Assembly (NCBI RefSeq): GCF_003269065.1
Contig: NZ_QLTA01000025.1
Location: 1-64,000, forward strand
Origin: Paracidovorax anthurii
GTDB lineage: Bacteria; Pseudomonadota; Gammaproteobacteria; Burkholderiales; Burkholderiaceae_C
DNA: 64,000 bases
Reading direction: 5' to 3'
Below the pieces are notes generated by a model. It saw only the letters and a program-made list of their open reading frames with translations. It was not told the origin of the DNA and made no database searches. A program made the translations under genes and the position numbers. Every line of letters starts with the position of its first letter. Position 1 is the stretch's first letter. Shown piece by piece: positions 1 to 8,288 of this stretch.

Positions 1-536
1 TGCGCCAGGTCGAACGCGAACTTCAAGAGCCGCTCGGCGCCCTTGCGCGAATACACCGACTCCTGGATCACGATCTCCCGCTCCGTGCCCTCGTACATGA
101 TGCCGCCCAGCGAGGTGTACTCGCCCTCGGTGTTCTCGCGCACCACGTAGTAATCGATGTCCCCGGGCTTGCGGCCCGCCAGCGGGCAGGGCACGCCCTC
201 GAAGAGGCGCACGGGCCGCAGGTTGATGTACTGGTCGAACTCGCGGCGGAACTTCAGCAGCGAGCCCCACAGCGAGACGTGGTCCGGCACGGTGGCCGGC
301 CAGCCCACGGCACCGAAGAAGAGCGCGTCCATGCCCTTGAGCTGTTCCTTCCAGTCGTCCGGCATCATCTGCCCGTGCGCCGCGTAGTAGTCGCAGCTCG
401 CCCACTCGAAGGTGTGCAGCTCCAGCGCGAAGCCGAAGCGCCCGGCCGCCGCCTGGATCGCCCGCAGGCCCTCGGGCATGACTTCCTTGCCGATGCCGTC
501 TCCGGGCAGTACGGCGATGCGGAACGTGGTTTCCAT
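1..536 (-). CDS. ttuC: Tartrate dehydrogenase/decarboxylase family enzyme, N-terminal part only
   Basis: About 178 N-terminal codons of a metal- and NAD-dependent beta-decarboxylating dehydrogenase are present; the rest lies beyond base 1. The start METTFRIAVLPGDGIGKEV carries the glycine-rich entry of the isopropylmalate/isocitrate dehydrogenase fold. INLRPVRLFEG supplies the substrate-binding arginines, and VVRENTEGEYTS is the NTEG signature. The combination is typical of the tartrate/D-malate (TtuC/DmlA) branch, soluble enzymes that oxidise tartrate or D-malate. The start at 536 has a strong GGAGGAG ribosome site and follows the ABC ATPase stop by 23 bases, so it is probably the last gene of that operon. 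Exact substrate (tartrate, D-malate or 3-isopropylmalate-like) cannot be fixed from half a protein. Confidence 0.82.
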   Translation of the reverse strand, partial: METTFRIAVLPGDGIGKEVMPEGLRAIQAAAGRFGFALELHTFEWASCDYYAAHGQMMPDDWKEQLKGMDALFFGAVGWPATVPDHVSLWGSLLKFRREFDQYINLRPVRLFEGVPCPLAGRKPGDIDYYVVRENTEGEYTSLGGIMYEGTEREIVIQESVYSRKGAERLLKFAFDLA

Positions 537-559
537 GGTTCTCTCCTCCAGTCGATCGT

Positions 560-2179
560 TCATGCGGCCCGGGCGAGCGCGTCCTGCTCCTCCAGCCAGC
601 CCTGGCGCAGCTCGGGCACGGAGCGCGCGAGCAGTTCGTAGTACGGGTGGTGCGGGCCCCGGTCGAAGTCGGCGCGGGCCACCTGCGCGAGCTTTCGCCC
701 GTGCTGCATGACGACGATCTCGTCGCACACGGCGCGCACGGTGTGCAGGTCGTGGCTGATGAAGAGGTACGACACGCCCAGGTCGCGGCGCAGCTCGGCC
801 ATGAGGTCGAGCACGGCCGCGCCCACCACGGTGTCGAGCGCGGAGGTGACCTCGTCGCAGAGGATCAGGTCGGGGTCGGCCGCGAGCGCGCGCGCGAGGT
901 TCACGCGCTGCTTCTGCCCGCCCGAAAGCCCGCCGGGCAGCCGGCCGGCCACGGTGTGCGGCAGCTTCACGAGGTCGAGCAGCTCGTGGATGCGGCGCTG
1001 CAGCGCGGGGCCGCGCAGGCCCTTGTAGAACTGCAGCGGGCGCGCCAGGATGCGCTCGATGGTGTGCGACGGGTTGAGCGCCGTGTCGGCCATCTGGAAG
1101 ACGATCTGGATGCGGCGCAGCTCCTCGCGCTCGCGCTCGCCCAGCGTGGGCCGCAGCTCGCGCCCGTTGAAGACCACGGTGCCGGCGTGCGCGGGGATCA
1201 GCCCCGCGATGGCGCGCGCGAGCGTGGTCTTGCCCGAGCCCGATTCGCCGATGACGCCGATGGCCTGGCCACGCCGCACGGTGAGGCTCACGTCCTCCAG
1301 GATCAGCGTGGCGGGCCGGCCCTGCGCGTCCTTGGGGCCGTAGCCGGCCGAGAGGTGGCGCACGTCGAGCAGCACGCTGCCCTCCTCGCCCGCCCCGCCC
1401 TCGCGCGGCGCGGGGCGCGCGGCGGCCAGCAGGCTGCGGGTGTAGGGGTGCGCGGGCGCGGCCAGGATGCGCGGCGTGGTGTCCAGCTCCTGCATCTGGC
1501 CGCCCCGCAGCACCAGGATGTGGTCGGCCATCTGCGCCACCACGGCCAGGTCGTGGCTCACGTAGACGGCGGTGGCGCGGCGCTCGCGCACCACGCGGCG
1601 GAAGGCGCGCAGCACCTCGATCTGCGTGGTCACGTCCAGCGCCGTGGTGGGCTCGTCGAGGATGACGAGGTCCGGGTCGGTGATGAGCGCCATCGCCGCC
1701 ATGATGCGCTGCAGCTGCCCGCCCGAGACCTGGTGCGGATAGCGGCCGCCGATGGTTTCGGGATCGGGCAGCGCGAGTTCGCGAAAGAGCTGCACGGCCT
1801 TGGCCTCGGCCTCGGCGCGGGGCAGCGTGGCGTGGATGCGCGCGGGCTCCACCACCTGGTCCATGAGGGTGCGCGAGGGGTTGAACGAGGCCGCCGCGCT
1901 CTGCGCGATGTAGGCCACGGTGCGCCCGCGCAGCGCGCGCTGGCCGGCCGGCGGCAGGCCCAGCACGTCTACGTCGCCGATGCGCACGCCGCCGCCCGCG
2001 ATGGTGCAGCCGTGGCGCGCATGGCCCATGAGCGCGAGGGCCGTGGTGGTCTTGCCGGAGCCGGACTCGCCGATGAGCGCCAGCACCTCGCCGGGCTCGA
2101 TCTCGAAGCTCACGCGATCGACCAGTGTCTGGTCGCCGGCGGTGACGTGCAGGCCTTGGACGATGACGGATGCACCCAT
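560..2179 (-). CDS. Fused dual-ATPase subunit of a dipeptide/opine-type ABC importer
   Basis: A 539-residue cytoplasmic protein with two complete ABC ATPase domains in tandem, equal to a DppD-DppF fusion (as in GsiA/DdpDF). The first half has Walker A GESGSGKTTTAL near residue 40, signature VSGGQLQR and Walker B VILDEPTTALD. The second half has Walker A GESGSGKTTLARA, signature LSGGQKQRVNLARAL and LILCDEVTSALD. Each half powers substrate import through the two adjacent permeases. The chosen start MGASVIVQGL overlaps the last base of the upstream permease stop (TGATG), which indicates translational coupling. An open frame continues upstream but runs antisense-like inside the permease genes and is not coding. 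Confidence 0.93.
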   Translation of the reverse strand: MGASVIVQGLHVTAGDQTLVDRVSFEIEPGEVLALIGESGSGKTTTALALMGHARHGCTIAGGGVRIGDVDVLGLPPAGQRALRGRTVAYIAQSAAASFNPSRTLMDQVVEPARIHATLPRAEAEAKAVQLFRELALPDPETIGGRYPHQVSGGQLQRIMAAMALITDPDLVILDEPTTALDVTTQIEVLRAFRRVVRERRATAVYVSHDLAVVAQMADHILVLRGGQMQELDTTPRILAAPAHPYTRSLLAAARPAPREGGAGEEGSVLLDVRHLSAGYGPKDAQGRPATLILEDVSLTVRRGQAIGVIGESGSGKTTLARAIAGLIPAHAGTVVFNGRELRPTLGEREREELRRIQIVFQMADTALNPSHTIERILARPLQFYKGLRGPALQRRIHELLDLVKLPHTVAGRLPGGLSGGQKQRVNLARALAADPDLILCDEVTSALDTVVGAAVLDLMAELRRDLGVSYLFISHDLHTVRAVCDEIVVMQHGRKLAQVARADFDRGPHHPYYELLARSVPELRQGWLEEQDALARAA

Positions 2180-3081
2180 CAGCGGGCTCCTCTCTCGCGG
2201 GCGGCGCGGCCCGGCAGGTGGTCGATGACCAGGTTGACGGCGATGGTCAGGCTGGCGATGGCGATGGCCGGCGCGATCACCGCGGCGCCGCCCTCGGGCA
2301 GCGCGCCGATGTTCTCGCGCACGAGCGATCCCCAGTCGGCCTCTGGCGGCTGGATCCCCAGGCCCAGGAAGCTCAGGCCCGCGAGCAGCAGCACCACGTA
2401 GACGAAGCGCAGGCCCAGGTCGGCCAGCATGGGGCCGATGATGTTGGGGAGGATCTCGCGCAGCATCACGTAGAGCGTGCCCTCGCCGCGCGTGCGCGCC
2501 ACGGTCACGTAGTCGAGCGCGTTGATGTTCACGGCCAGCGAGCGCGCGATGCGGTAGGCGCCCGGCACATAGATGACGGCGGCGGTGGCCACCAGCATGG
2601 CGACCGAGGAGCCGAAACCGGCCACCATGATGAGCGCGAACATCTTGCTGGGGATGGCGGTGAGCGTGTCCAGCACGCGGCTGAGCACCGCATCGAGCAT
2701 GCCGCCCACGGAGGCGGCCAGCAGCGCCAGCATGGTGCCGGTGCCGCTCGCGATGAGCGTGGCGAGCAGGGCCACGCCCACCGTGTAGCGCGCGCCGTTC
2801 ACCACGCGCGCCAGCATGTCGCGGCCCAGGTAGTCGGTGCCCAGCCAGTGGGTGGCGCTGATGGAGGCGAACACGTCGGTGCCGCCGCCCGAGGCGGTGG
2901 GCGTGGCGCCCAGCAGCATCGGCCCGAAGAGCGCGGCCAGCATCCAGAACAGCAGCACGGCCAGCGCGAGCAGGCCCATCGGGCCCAGGTCGCCGAGCCA
3001 CCGGAGCGCGCGGCCGGCAACGCCCCGGGGCGCCGTGGCCGCCCCGGGGGGCGCGGCGGGAGAAGAAGTGGCGGATTCCAT
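2179..3081 (-). CDS. ABC transporter permease, DppC family
   Basis: A 300-residue inner-membrane permease of the dipeptide/nickel/opine ABC family. After a 30-residue Ala/Pro-rich cytoplasmic start comes a first membrane helix (GLLALAVLLFWMLAALF) and the DppC-typical periplasmic phrase THWLGTDYLGRDMLARVV. The EAA loop region is YRIARSLAVNINALDYVTVA with RTRGEG, followed by the LSFLGLGIQPPEADWG signature near the C-terminus. It pairs with the DppB-type permease that starts 31 bases upstream and hands over by a one-base overlap to the ATPase gene. Substrate specificity is set by the binding protein at the head of the operon, not by this subunit. Confidence 0.93.
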   Translation of the reverse strand: MESATSSPAAPPGAATAPRGVAGRALRWLGDLGPMGLLALAVLLFWMLAALFGPMLLGATPTASGGGTDVFASISATHWLGTDYLGRDMLARVVNGARYTVGVALLATLIASGTGTMLALLAASVGGMLDAVLSRVLDTLTAIPSKMFALIMVAGFGSSVAMLVATAAVIYVPGAYRIARSLAVNINALDYVTVARTRGEGTLYVMLREILPNIIGPMLADLGLRFVYVVLLLAGLSFLGLGIQPPEADWGSLVRENIGALPEGGAAVIAPAIAIASLTIAVNLVIDHLPGRAARERGAR

Positions 3082-3111
3082 CGGAGGGCTCCTTGTCGCG
3101 GGGGCGGGCGT

Positions 3112-4068
3112 TCAGCGGTGGCGCAGGCGCGGGTTGGCGACGATGCCGCACAGGTCGGCCAGCGTCACGAGGATCAGGTAGCCGGCGCAGAAGATCATCG
3201 CGCAGGCCTGCACCAGCGGCATGTCGCGCTGGGTGACGCCATCGACCATGAGCTTGGCGATGCCGGGGTAGTTGAAGATGGTCTCGATGATGATCACGCC
3301 GCCCAGCAGGTAGGAGAGCGACAGCGCCACCGCGTTGGCGATGGGGCCCACGGCGTTGGGCAGCGCGTGCGCCATCACCGTGCGCAGGGGCGATGCGCCC
3401 TTGAGCCGCACCATCTCGATGTAGGGCGCCTCCAATTGGTCGATGACGGCCGCGCGCGACATGCGCAGCATCTGCGCCACGATCACGCAGCACAGGCTCA
3501 GCACCGGCATGGCGAAGGCGCGCAGCATCTGGCCCACCGATTCGATGTCGTTCACGTACGAGAGCGCGGGCAGCCAGCGCAGTTGCACCGCGAACACCAG
3601 CACCGCGAGCGTGGCCACGAGGAATTCGGGCACCGACACCACGGCCACCGCGCCGGTGGAGACGATGCGGTCGAACCACGAGCCGCGCCACACCGCCGAG
3701 GCGATGCCCAGCGCGAGCGCGATGGGCACCGAGAAGATCGCCGTCACCGCCGCGAGCAGCAGCGAATTGGGCAGCCGGCTCGCGATCAGCTCACCCACGG
3801 GCATCTGCGTGGTCGCCGAGATGCCCAGGTCGCCGCGCGCCACGCCGCCCAGCCAGCGCACGTAGCGCAGCGGCGCGGGCACGTCCAGCCCCATCTGCGC
3901 GCGCAGCGCGGCCAGCGCCTCGGGCGTGGCGTCCTGCCCGAGCTGCTCCTGCGCGGCATCGCCGGGCAGCACGGCCGTGATGGCGAACACGATCGCCGAC
4001 ACCGCGAGCAGCGACAGCAGCGCGAGCAGCACGCGCTGCGCCAGGAGCTTGAGGATCACACGGTTCAT
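3112..4068 (-). CDS. ABC transporter permease, DppB family
   Basis: A 318-residue inner-membrane permease. It starts with a DppB-type N-terminal helix (LLAQRVLLALLSLLAVSAIVF), then ITAVLPGDAAQEQLGQDATP and RYVRWLGGVARGDLGIS, both standard landmarks of this family. Five further helices follow, with an EAA-type loop EMVRLKGASPLRTVMAHALP and the IIETIFNYPGIAKL segment common to oligopeptide permeases. It forms the heterodimeric channel with the DppC-type protein encoded next. The gap to the upstream binding-protein gene (about 290 bases) holds a repeat element, so transcription may have to read through that element for the operon to be continuous. Confidence 0.93.
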   Translation of the reverse strand: MNRVILKLLAQRVLLALLSLLAVSAIVFAITAVLPGDAAQEQLGQDATPEALAALRAQMGLDVPAPLRYVRWLGGVARGDLGISATTQMPVGELIASRLPNSLLLAAVTAIFSVPIALALGIASAVWRGSWFDRIVSTGAVAVVSVPEFLVATLAVLVFAVQLRWLPALSYVNDIESVGQMLRAFAMPVLSLCCVIVAQMLRMSRAAVIDQLEAPYIEMVRLKGASPLRTVMAHALPNAVGPIANAVALSLSYLLGGVIIIETIFNYPGIAKLMVDGVTQRDMPLVQACAMIFCAGYLILVTLADLCGIVANPRLRHR

Positions 4069-4144
4069 GAAGGGCCCATATCCGTATCAGTTGTCCATGA
4101 AGACTGTCTCTGCCATCCGCGCGCGCGGCACATGATGCCCGCAC

Positions 4145-4350
4145 GGCGCCACCCGTCCGACGGCCGCGGAGCAGGCCATGCCAGCGGACGCCGTGGAACC
4201 GGCTTTGCCGGTCCGCCGGCGTCGCCCCCCTTCCCGGCGAAGCCGAGAGAAGGGGCTGAGGGCCGCGGCTCCAAGCCTGCCTGCGCAGGCTTGGACGTGC
4301 CCGAAGGGCTGACGCCTCCGGCGTCCGCGCCGAGCGGCGCAGCCGCTCAG
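4145..4350. repeat. Dispersed intergenic repeat, copy inside the ABC operon
   Basis: The 292-base gap between the binding-protein gene and the DppB gene contains no gene. Its first ~60 bases (GCGGAGCAGGCCATGCCAGC and flanks) match the reverse complement of the 150-bp tandem units at 47688-48060 at most positions. A C-rich tract and a stem-loop (CCAAGCCTGC...GCAGGCTTGG around 4271-4294) follow. It is therefore a degenerate second copy of the same composite repeat. The stem-loop could attenuate or stabilise the operon mRNA; that is inference. Confidence 0.65.
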
Positions 4351-4360
4351 GGGGTTGTCG

Positions 4361-5980
4361 TCAACCCTCCAGCCACACGTGTTCGGCGAACGAGTAGCCC
4401 ATGAGCCCGCCCAGCGGAATCGGCGAGAGGCCCTTGAGCTTGGTCGAATGCCCGTCGATGCTGGCGAGGAACAGCGGGATGCCGATGCCCGCCTCCTGGT
4501 GGATCATGGTCTGCATGTCGGCGTACATCTGCTTGCGCTTGGCCTGGTCGGTCTCGGCGCGCGAGGACAGCAGGAGCTGGTCGAACTGCGCGCTCTTCCA
4601 GCGCGATTCGTTCCAGGTCGCGTCGGACTTGAAGAACTGCGTGAGCAGCGTGTCGGCGCTGGGGCGCGGGTTGACGTTGCCGAAACCCACGGGGCTGTTC
4701 AGCCAGTGGTTGGACCAGTAGCCGTCGGCCGGCATGCGCTTGACGTCCAGGTCCAGCCCGATGCGCTGGGCCGACTGCTGCAGCAGCAGCGCGATCTCGG
4801 TGGAATACATCGCGGCCGGCGAGGTGACCACCGGGATCTTGCCCGTGACGCCCGACTTCTGCAGGTGGAACTTGGCCTTCTCGGGGTCGAACACGCGCTG
4901 CGGCAAGCCGGCGAAGTAGAAGCGGTTGGTGGGGTCGATGGGCTGGTCGTTGCCCAGCACCGCGTAGTCGAGCGCGATGGTCTTCTTCATCTGCTCGCGG
5001 TCGAAGAGGTACTTCATCGCCAGGATGAAGTCGGGGTTGGCGCCCGGGCCCATGTCCTTGCGCAGGATCAGGTCGGAGTACTGGCCCGACTGCGTGGTGA
5101 AGATCGCATAGCCGGGCGTGCCCTTCACGCGCGCCACGGCGCGCGGGTTCACCGAGGCCACGAGGTCCATGCCGCCCGAGAGCAGCGCGTTCACGCGCGC
5201 CGACTCGTCGCCGATGCCCACGAACTCGATCTCGTCCAGGTAGGGCTTGCCGGGCTTCCAGTAGGCCTCGTTGCGCACCACCAGCGAGCGCACGCCGGGC
5301 TTGAACTCCTTGAGCTTGTAGGGGCCGGTGCCGATGCCGGCGTTGAAGTCGGTGGTGCCGTCCTTGACGATGTGGAAGTGGAAGGTGCCCAGGATCACGG
5401 GCAGGTCGGCATTGGGCGCCGACAGCACGATGGTCACCTCGCCGGGGCCCGAGCCCTTCACGCTCTCGATCTGGTCGGCCAGCACCTTGGCCTTGGAGGC
5501 CGTGGCCGGGTCCTTGTGGCGCATGATCGAGAACACCACGTCCTCGGGCGCGAGCGGCTTGCCGTCGTGGAAGACCACGCCCTTGCGCAGCTTGAGCACC
5601 CAGGTCTTGGCGTCGGCCGTGGAGAACGACTCGGCCAGCGCGGGCTGCGGCGTGAGGCTGCCGTCCAGCACGAAAAGGCCGTTGTAGAGCATGGTGCCGC
5701 GCGAATAATCGGTCTGGTTGGACTGCTTGGCCGGGTCCAGCGTGTCGGTGGCCGCCGCCGTGGCGCCCGCCACGCGGATGCGCCCTCCCCGTCGGGGCGT
5801 CTGCGCGTGCGCGCTCACCGCCATCGTGGCCAGGCCGCCGGCCAGCGAGGCCTGCATGCCGCCGGCCAGGAACATGGCCAGCACGTCGCGGCGCGAGGCG
5901 CCTCGCCGCAGGGACTCCATCACGCGCTGGCTTTCGGCGGGGCCGACGAGACGGTCGAGCTGGGTGGTTTTTTCGCTCAT
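4361..5980 (-). CDS. ABC transporter substrate-binding protein, family 5 (dipeptide/opine type), Tat-exported
   Basis: A 539-residue periplasmic solute-binding protein of the SBP_bac_5 family. The long N-terminus carries a twin-arginine motif SRRDVL (residues 29-34) before a hydrophobic stretch, with a likely cleavage after AVSAHA near residue 59, which suggests Tat rather than Sec export. Family landmarks follow: LDPAKQSNQTDYSRG, VLKLRKGVVFHDGKPLAPEDVVFS and a C-terminal GIPLFLASIDGH segment. It should deliver the substrate to the DppBC/DF-type transporter encoded downstream. The upstream neighbour is a PuuB/DadA-like oxidoreductase, so the ligand is more likely an amine, opine or small amino-acid conjugate than a true peptide (inference). 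Confidence 0.92.
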   Translation of the reverse strand: MSEKTTQLDRLVGPAESQRVMESLRRGASRRDVLAMFLAGGMQASLAGGLATMAVSAHAQTPRRGGRIRVAGATAAATDTLDPAKQSNQTDYSRGTMLYNGLFVLDGSLTPQPALAESFSTADAKTWVLKLRKGVVFHDGKPLAPEDVVFSIMRHKDPATASKAKVLADQIESVKGSGPGEVTIVLSAPNADLPVILGTFHFHIVKDGTTDFNAGIGTGPYKLKEFKPGVRSLVVRNEAYWKPGKPYLDEIEFVGIGDESARVNALLSGGMDLVASVNPRAVARVKGTPGYAIFTTQSGQYSDLILRKDMGPGANPDFILAMKYLFDREQMKKTIALDYAVLGNDQPIDPTNRFYFAGLPQRVFDPEKAKFHLQKSGVTGKIPVVTSPAAMYSTEIALLLQQSAQRIGLDLDVKRMPADGYWSNHWLNSPVGFGNVNPRPSADTLLTQFFKSDATWNESRWKSAQFDQLLLSSRAETDQAKRKQMYADMQTMIHQEAGIGIPLFLASIDGHSTKLKGLSPIPLGGLMGYSFAEHVWLEG

Positions 5981-6060
5981 GGTGGGACTCCTGTGTGACC
6001 TGAAAGGATAGGAACGATGGGAGGGGTGGAGGGAGAGGGAAACCCGGGAGACGCCGGCCG

Positions 6061-7350
6061 CTAGCCGAGCCGGTCCTTGAGCCGGTAGTAAAGGCCCACG
6101 GCCGGCAGGAACCACGGCGGGCCGAAGTGCCCCGGGATGGCCGGCCATTCGCGGCCCCGCCAGGGGTTGGCGGCGGCGTTGCCGGCCATCACGTCGGCCA
6201 TGCACTGGCCCATGTGGACGGACATCTGGGTGCCGTGGCCGCTGTAGCCCAGCGCGTAGAAGAGGCCGTCCCGCTCGCCGGCGTGCGGCAGGCGGTCCTG
6301 CGTCATGTCCACGAGGCCGCCCCAGCAGTGGTCGATGCGCACCTGCCCCAGTTGCGGGAAGGTCTGCGCGAGCCCGGCGCGCAGGATCTCGCCGCTGGCC
6401 GCGTCCTGCTGCGGGCTGGAGATCGCGAACTTCGCGCGGCCGCCGAACACCAGCCGGTGGTCGGCCGTGAGGCGGAAGTAATGGTGGATGTTGGCGATGG
6501 TCACGTAGGTGCGCCGCCCGGCCAGCAGGGCCTGCGCGCGCTCCGCGCCCAGCGGCTCGGTGACCACGATGAAGCTGCCGATGGGCACGATGCGCCGGCG
6601 CAGCCAGCCGAAGGTGCCGTAGCCGCCGTGGCGCGAGGCACCCGTGGCCAGCAGCACCTGCTTCGCATCGACCGGGCCGCGCGCCGTGTGCACGCGGTGC
6701 GCCTGGCCCTGCAGGCGCTCGATCCGGTCCACGCGGGTGGCCAGGTGGATCTGCGCGCCGTGGCGCGCGGCGGCCGCCGCCAAGCCCTGCGCGAAGCGGC
6801 CCATGTGCATCTGGCCGCTGCGCTTGTAGAGCAGGCCGCCCACGAAGCGGTCGCTCTGCACCTCGTCGGCCACGCGGGCGGCACCCCACACCTCCACGTC
6901 GGTGTCCACGCCATCGGCCACGAGCCGCTCGGCGCTGCGGCGCAGCGCGTCCAGGTGCTGCGGGCGCGTGGCCAGCTTGAGCTTTCCGTGGCGCAGGAAG
7001 TCGCAGTCGATGGCCTCCTCGCGCACCAGCCGCTCCACCGTGTCCACCGCGGCGTCGTAGGCGTGGTACCAGGCGCGGGCCTGCGCCACGCCGACGCGGG
7101 CGGCCACGTCGGCATAGTCCACGGCGAGGCCGTTGTTCACGTGGCCGCCGTTGCGGCCCGAGGCCTCGGGCGCCACGGTGGCGCCGGCCTCAAGCACCGC
7201 CACGCGGGCGCCGCGCCGGGCCAACGCATGCGCCGCCGAGAGGCCCGTGAAGCCGCCGCCCACGATGGCCACGTCCACCCGCTCGGGCAGGTCGTGCGCG
7301 GGCAGGGCCAGCGGGGGCGCCGAATCGAGCCAGTAGGAATCGAGCTTCAT
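6061..7350 (-). CDS. FAD-dependent amine/amino-acid oxidoreductase (PuuB/DadA family)
   Basis: A 429-residue soluble flavoprotein. VDVAIVGGGFTGLSAAHALA near residue 27 is the dinucleotide-binding GxGxxG motif, VAVLEAG is the ribose-binding acid, and ASGRNGGHVNNGL matches the flavin-contact motif of gamma-glutamylputrescine oxidase and related enzymes. The C-terminal half has GYSGHGTQMSVHMGQ, typical of the DAO fold, and the protein ends in a PPWFLP segment also common in PuuB-like proteins. The expected reaction is oxidative deamination of a primary or secondary amine to an aldehyde or keto acid. The linked aldehyde dehydrogenase and ABC importer fit an import-then-oxidise pathway. Actual substrate unknown. 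Confidence 0.87.
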   Translation of the reverse strand: MKLDSYWLDSAPPLALPAHDLPERVDVAIVGGGFTGLSAAHALARRGARVAVLEAGATVAPEASGRNGGHVNNGLAVDYADVAARVGVAQARAWYHAYDAAVDTVERLVREEAIDCDFLRHGKLKLATRPQHLDALRRSAERLVADGVDTDVEVWGAARVADEVQSDRFVGGLLYKRSGQMHMGRFAQGLAAAAARHGAQIHLATRVDRIERLQGQAHRVHTARGPVDAKQVLLATGASRHGGYGTFGWLRRRIVPIGSFIVVTEPLGAERAQALLAGRRTYVTIANIHHYFRLTADHRLVFGGRAKFAISSPQQDAASGEILRAGLAQTFPQLGQVRIDHCWGGLVDMTQDRLPHAGERDGLFYALGYSGHGTQMSVHMGQCMADVMAGNAAANPWRGREWPAIPGHFGPPWFLPAVGLYYRLKDRLG

Positions 7351-7396
7351 GGTGGAGTGGGCGGGGGTTGCGGGCGGGGCCGGTGGGCGGCGGGAA

Positions 7397-8062
7397 TCAG
7401 AGGCCGACGACGCCGGGCAGGCCGCCGATGTCCTGGATTTCCACGTAGCGGTAGGCCGGGTTGCCGGGGCCGTGGCCGCGGTTCACGAAGACCTTGTTCA
7501 CGATGCCCATGTCGTCGGCCGACATCAGGTCGTAGCGCAGGCTGGAGGAGACGTGCAGCACGTCCTCGGGGTTGCAGCCCAGCGAGTCGAGCATGAACTC
7601 GAAGGCCTTGAGACGCGGCTTGTAGGCCTGGGCCATCTGCGCGGTGTAGACGCGGTGGAACGGCGCGCCCAGCATCGCCACGTTGCGGTGGATCTGGTCG
7701 TCCGAGGCGTTGGAGAGGATCACCAGCGGGATCTCCTTGGCCACCTTGGCGAGGCCGGCGGGCACGTCGGCGTGCGGGTCCCAGGTGGGCACGGCGTCGT
7801 AGTAGCGCTGGGCCTCGTGGTCGAAGTACTGCAGGTTCCACTTCTTGCACAGCCGGCGCACGGCGTTCTTCAGCACCTGCTCGTAGGGCTGCCAGTCGCC
7901 CAGCACCTCGTCGAAGCGGTAGGCCGTGAAGTCGGTGATGAACTGCTCCATGCGATCGGCCGGCACGCGGTCGGCGAAGATCTCGCGGGTCATCTCCCCC
8001 ATGCGGAAGCGCGTGAGCGTGCCGTAGCAGTCGAAGGTGATGTACTTGGGACGGAAGGTCAT
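7397..8062 (-). CDS. Haloacid dehalogenase-like hydrolase, type II
   Basis: A 221-residue HAD-superfamily protein. Motif I is FDCYGTLTRF near residue 10 with the nucleophilic Asp; motif II is LVILSNASDD; motif III is the lysine of YKPRLKAFEFML; and motif IV lies in HVSSSLRYDLMSADDMGI. The layout matches L-2-haloacid dehalogenase-type enzymes, although many members are phosphatases. Its position between an aldehyde dehydrogenase and an FAD amine oxidoreductase recurs in amine-catabolic clusters from memory, so a role in the same pathway is likelier than dehalogenation of xenobiotics. The start has no competing in-frame ATG. Confidence 0.87.
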   Translation of the reverse strand: MTFRPKYITFDCYGTLTRFRMGEMTREIFADRVPADRMEQFITDFTAYRFDEVLGDWQPYEQVLKNAVRRLCKKWNLQYFDHEAQRYYDAVPTWDPHADVPAGLAKVAKEIPLVILSNASDDQIHRNVAMLGAPFHRVYTAQMAQAYKPRLKAFEFMLDSLGCNPEDVLHVSSSLRYDLMSADDMGIVNKVFVNRGHGPGNPAYRYVEIQDIGGLPGVVGL

Positions 8063-8288
8063 GGTCTCGGTTCCTGAAAGGGCTCTCTCGGGTTCTGCCG
8101 GTCGCCGACCGGGGCGGGCCGCCGGGCCTTATGCGCCCTTTGCGACAGTGTCATTACGAAGTGATTGAAGCACGCGGTTTCACGGTCGTCATAGGGAAAT
8201 ACAGGGGTGCGGCGCATGGAAGTTGCGGTTGCGGGGGCCTTCGCGGCATGCTGTGCGGTGCGCACCGCATGCGTGCGGAACTGCACCG

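Noticed and set aside
8110-8180. Imperfect operator TCATTACGAAGTGATTGA upstream of the HAD gene
   Set aside because: Arms match with a mismatch and a short length; not distinguishable from chance without conservation data.
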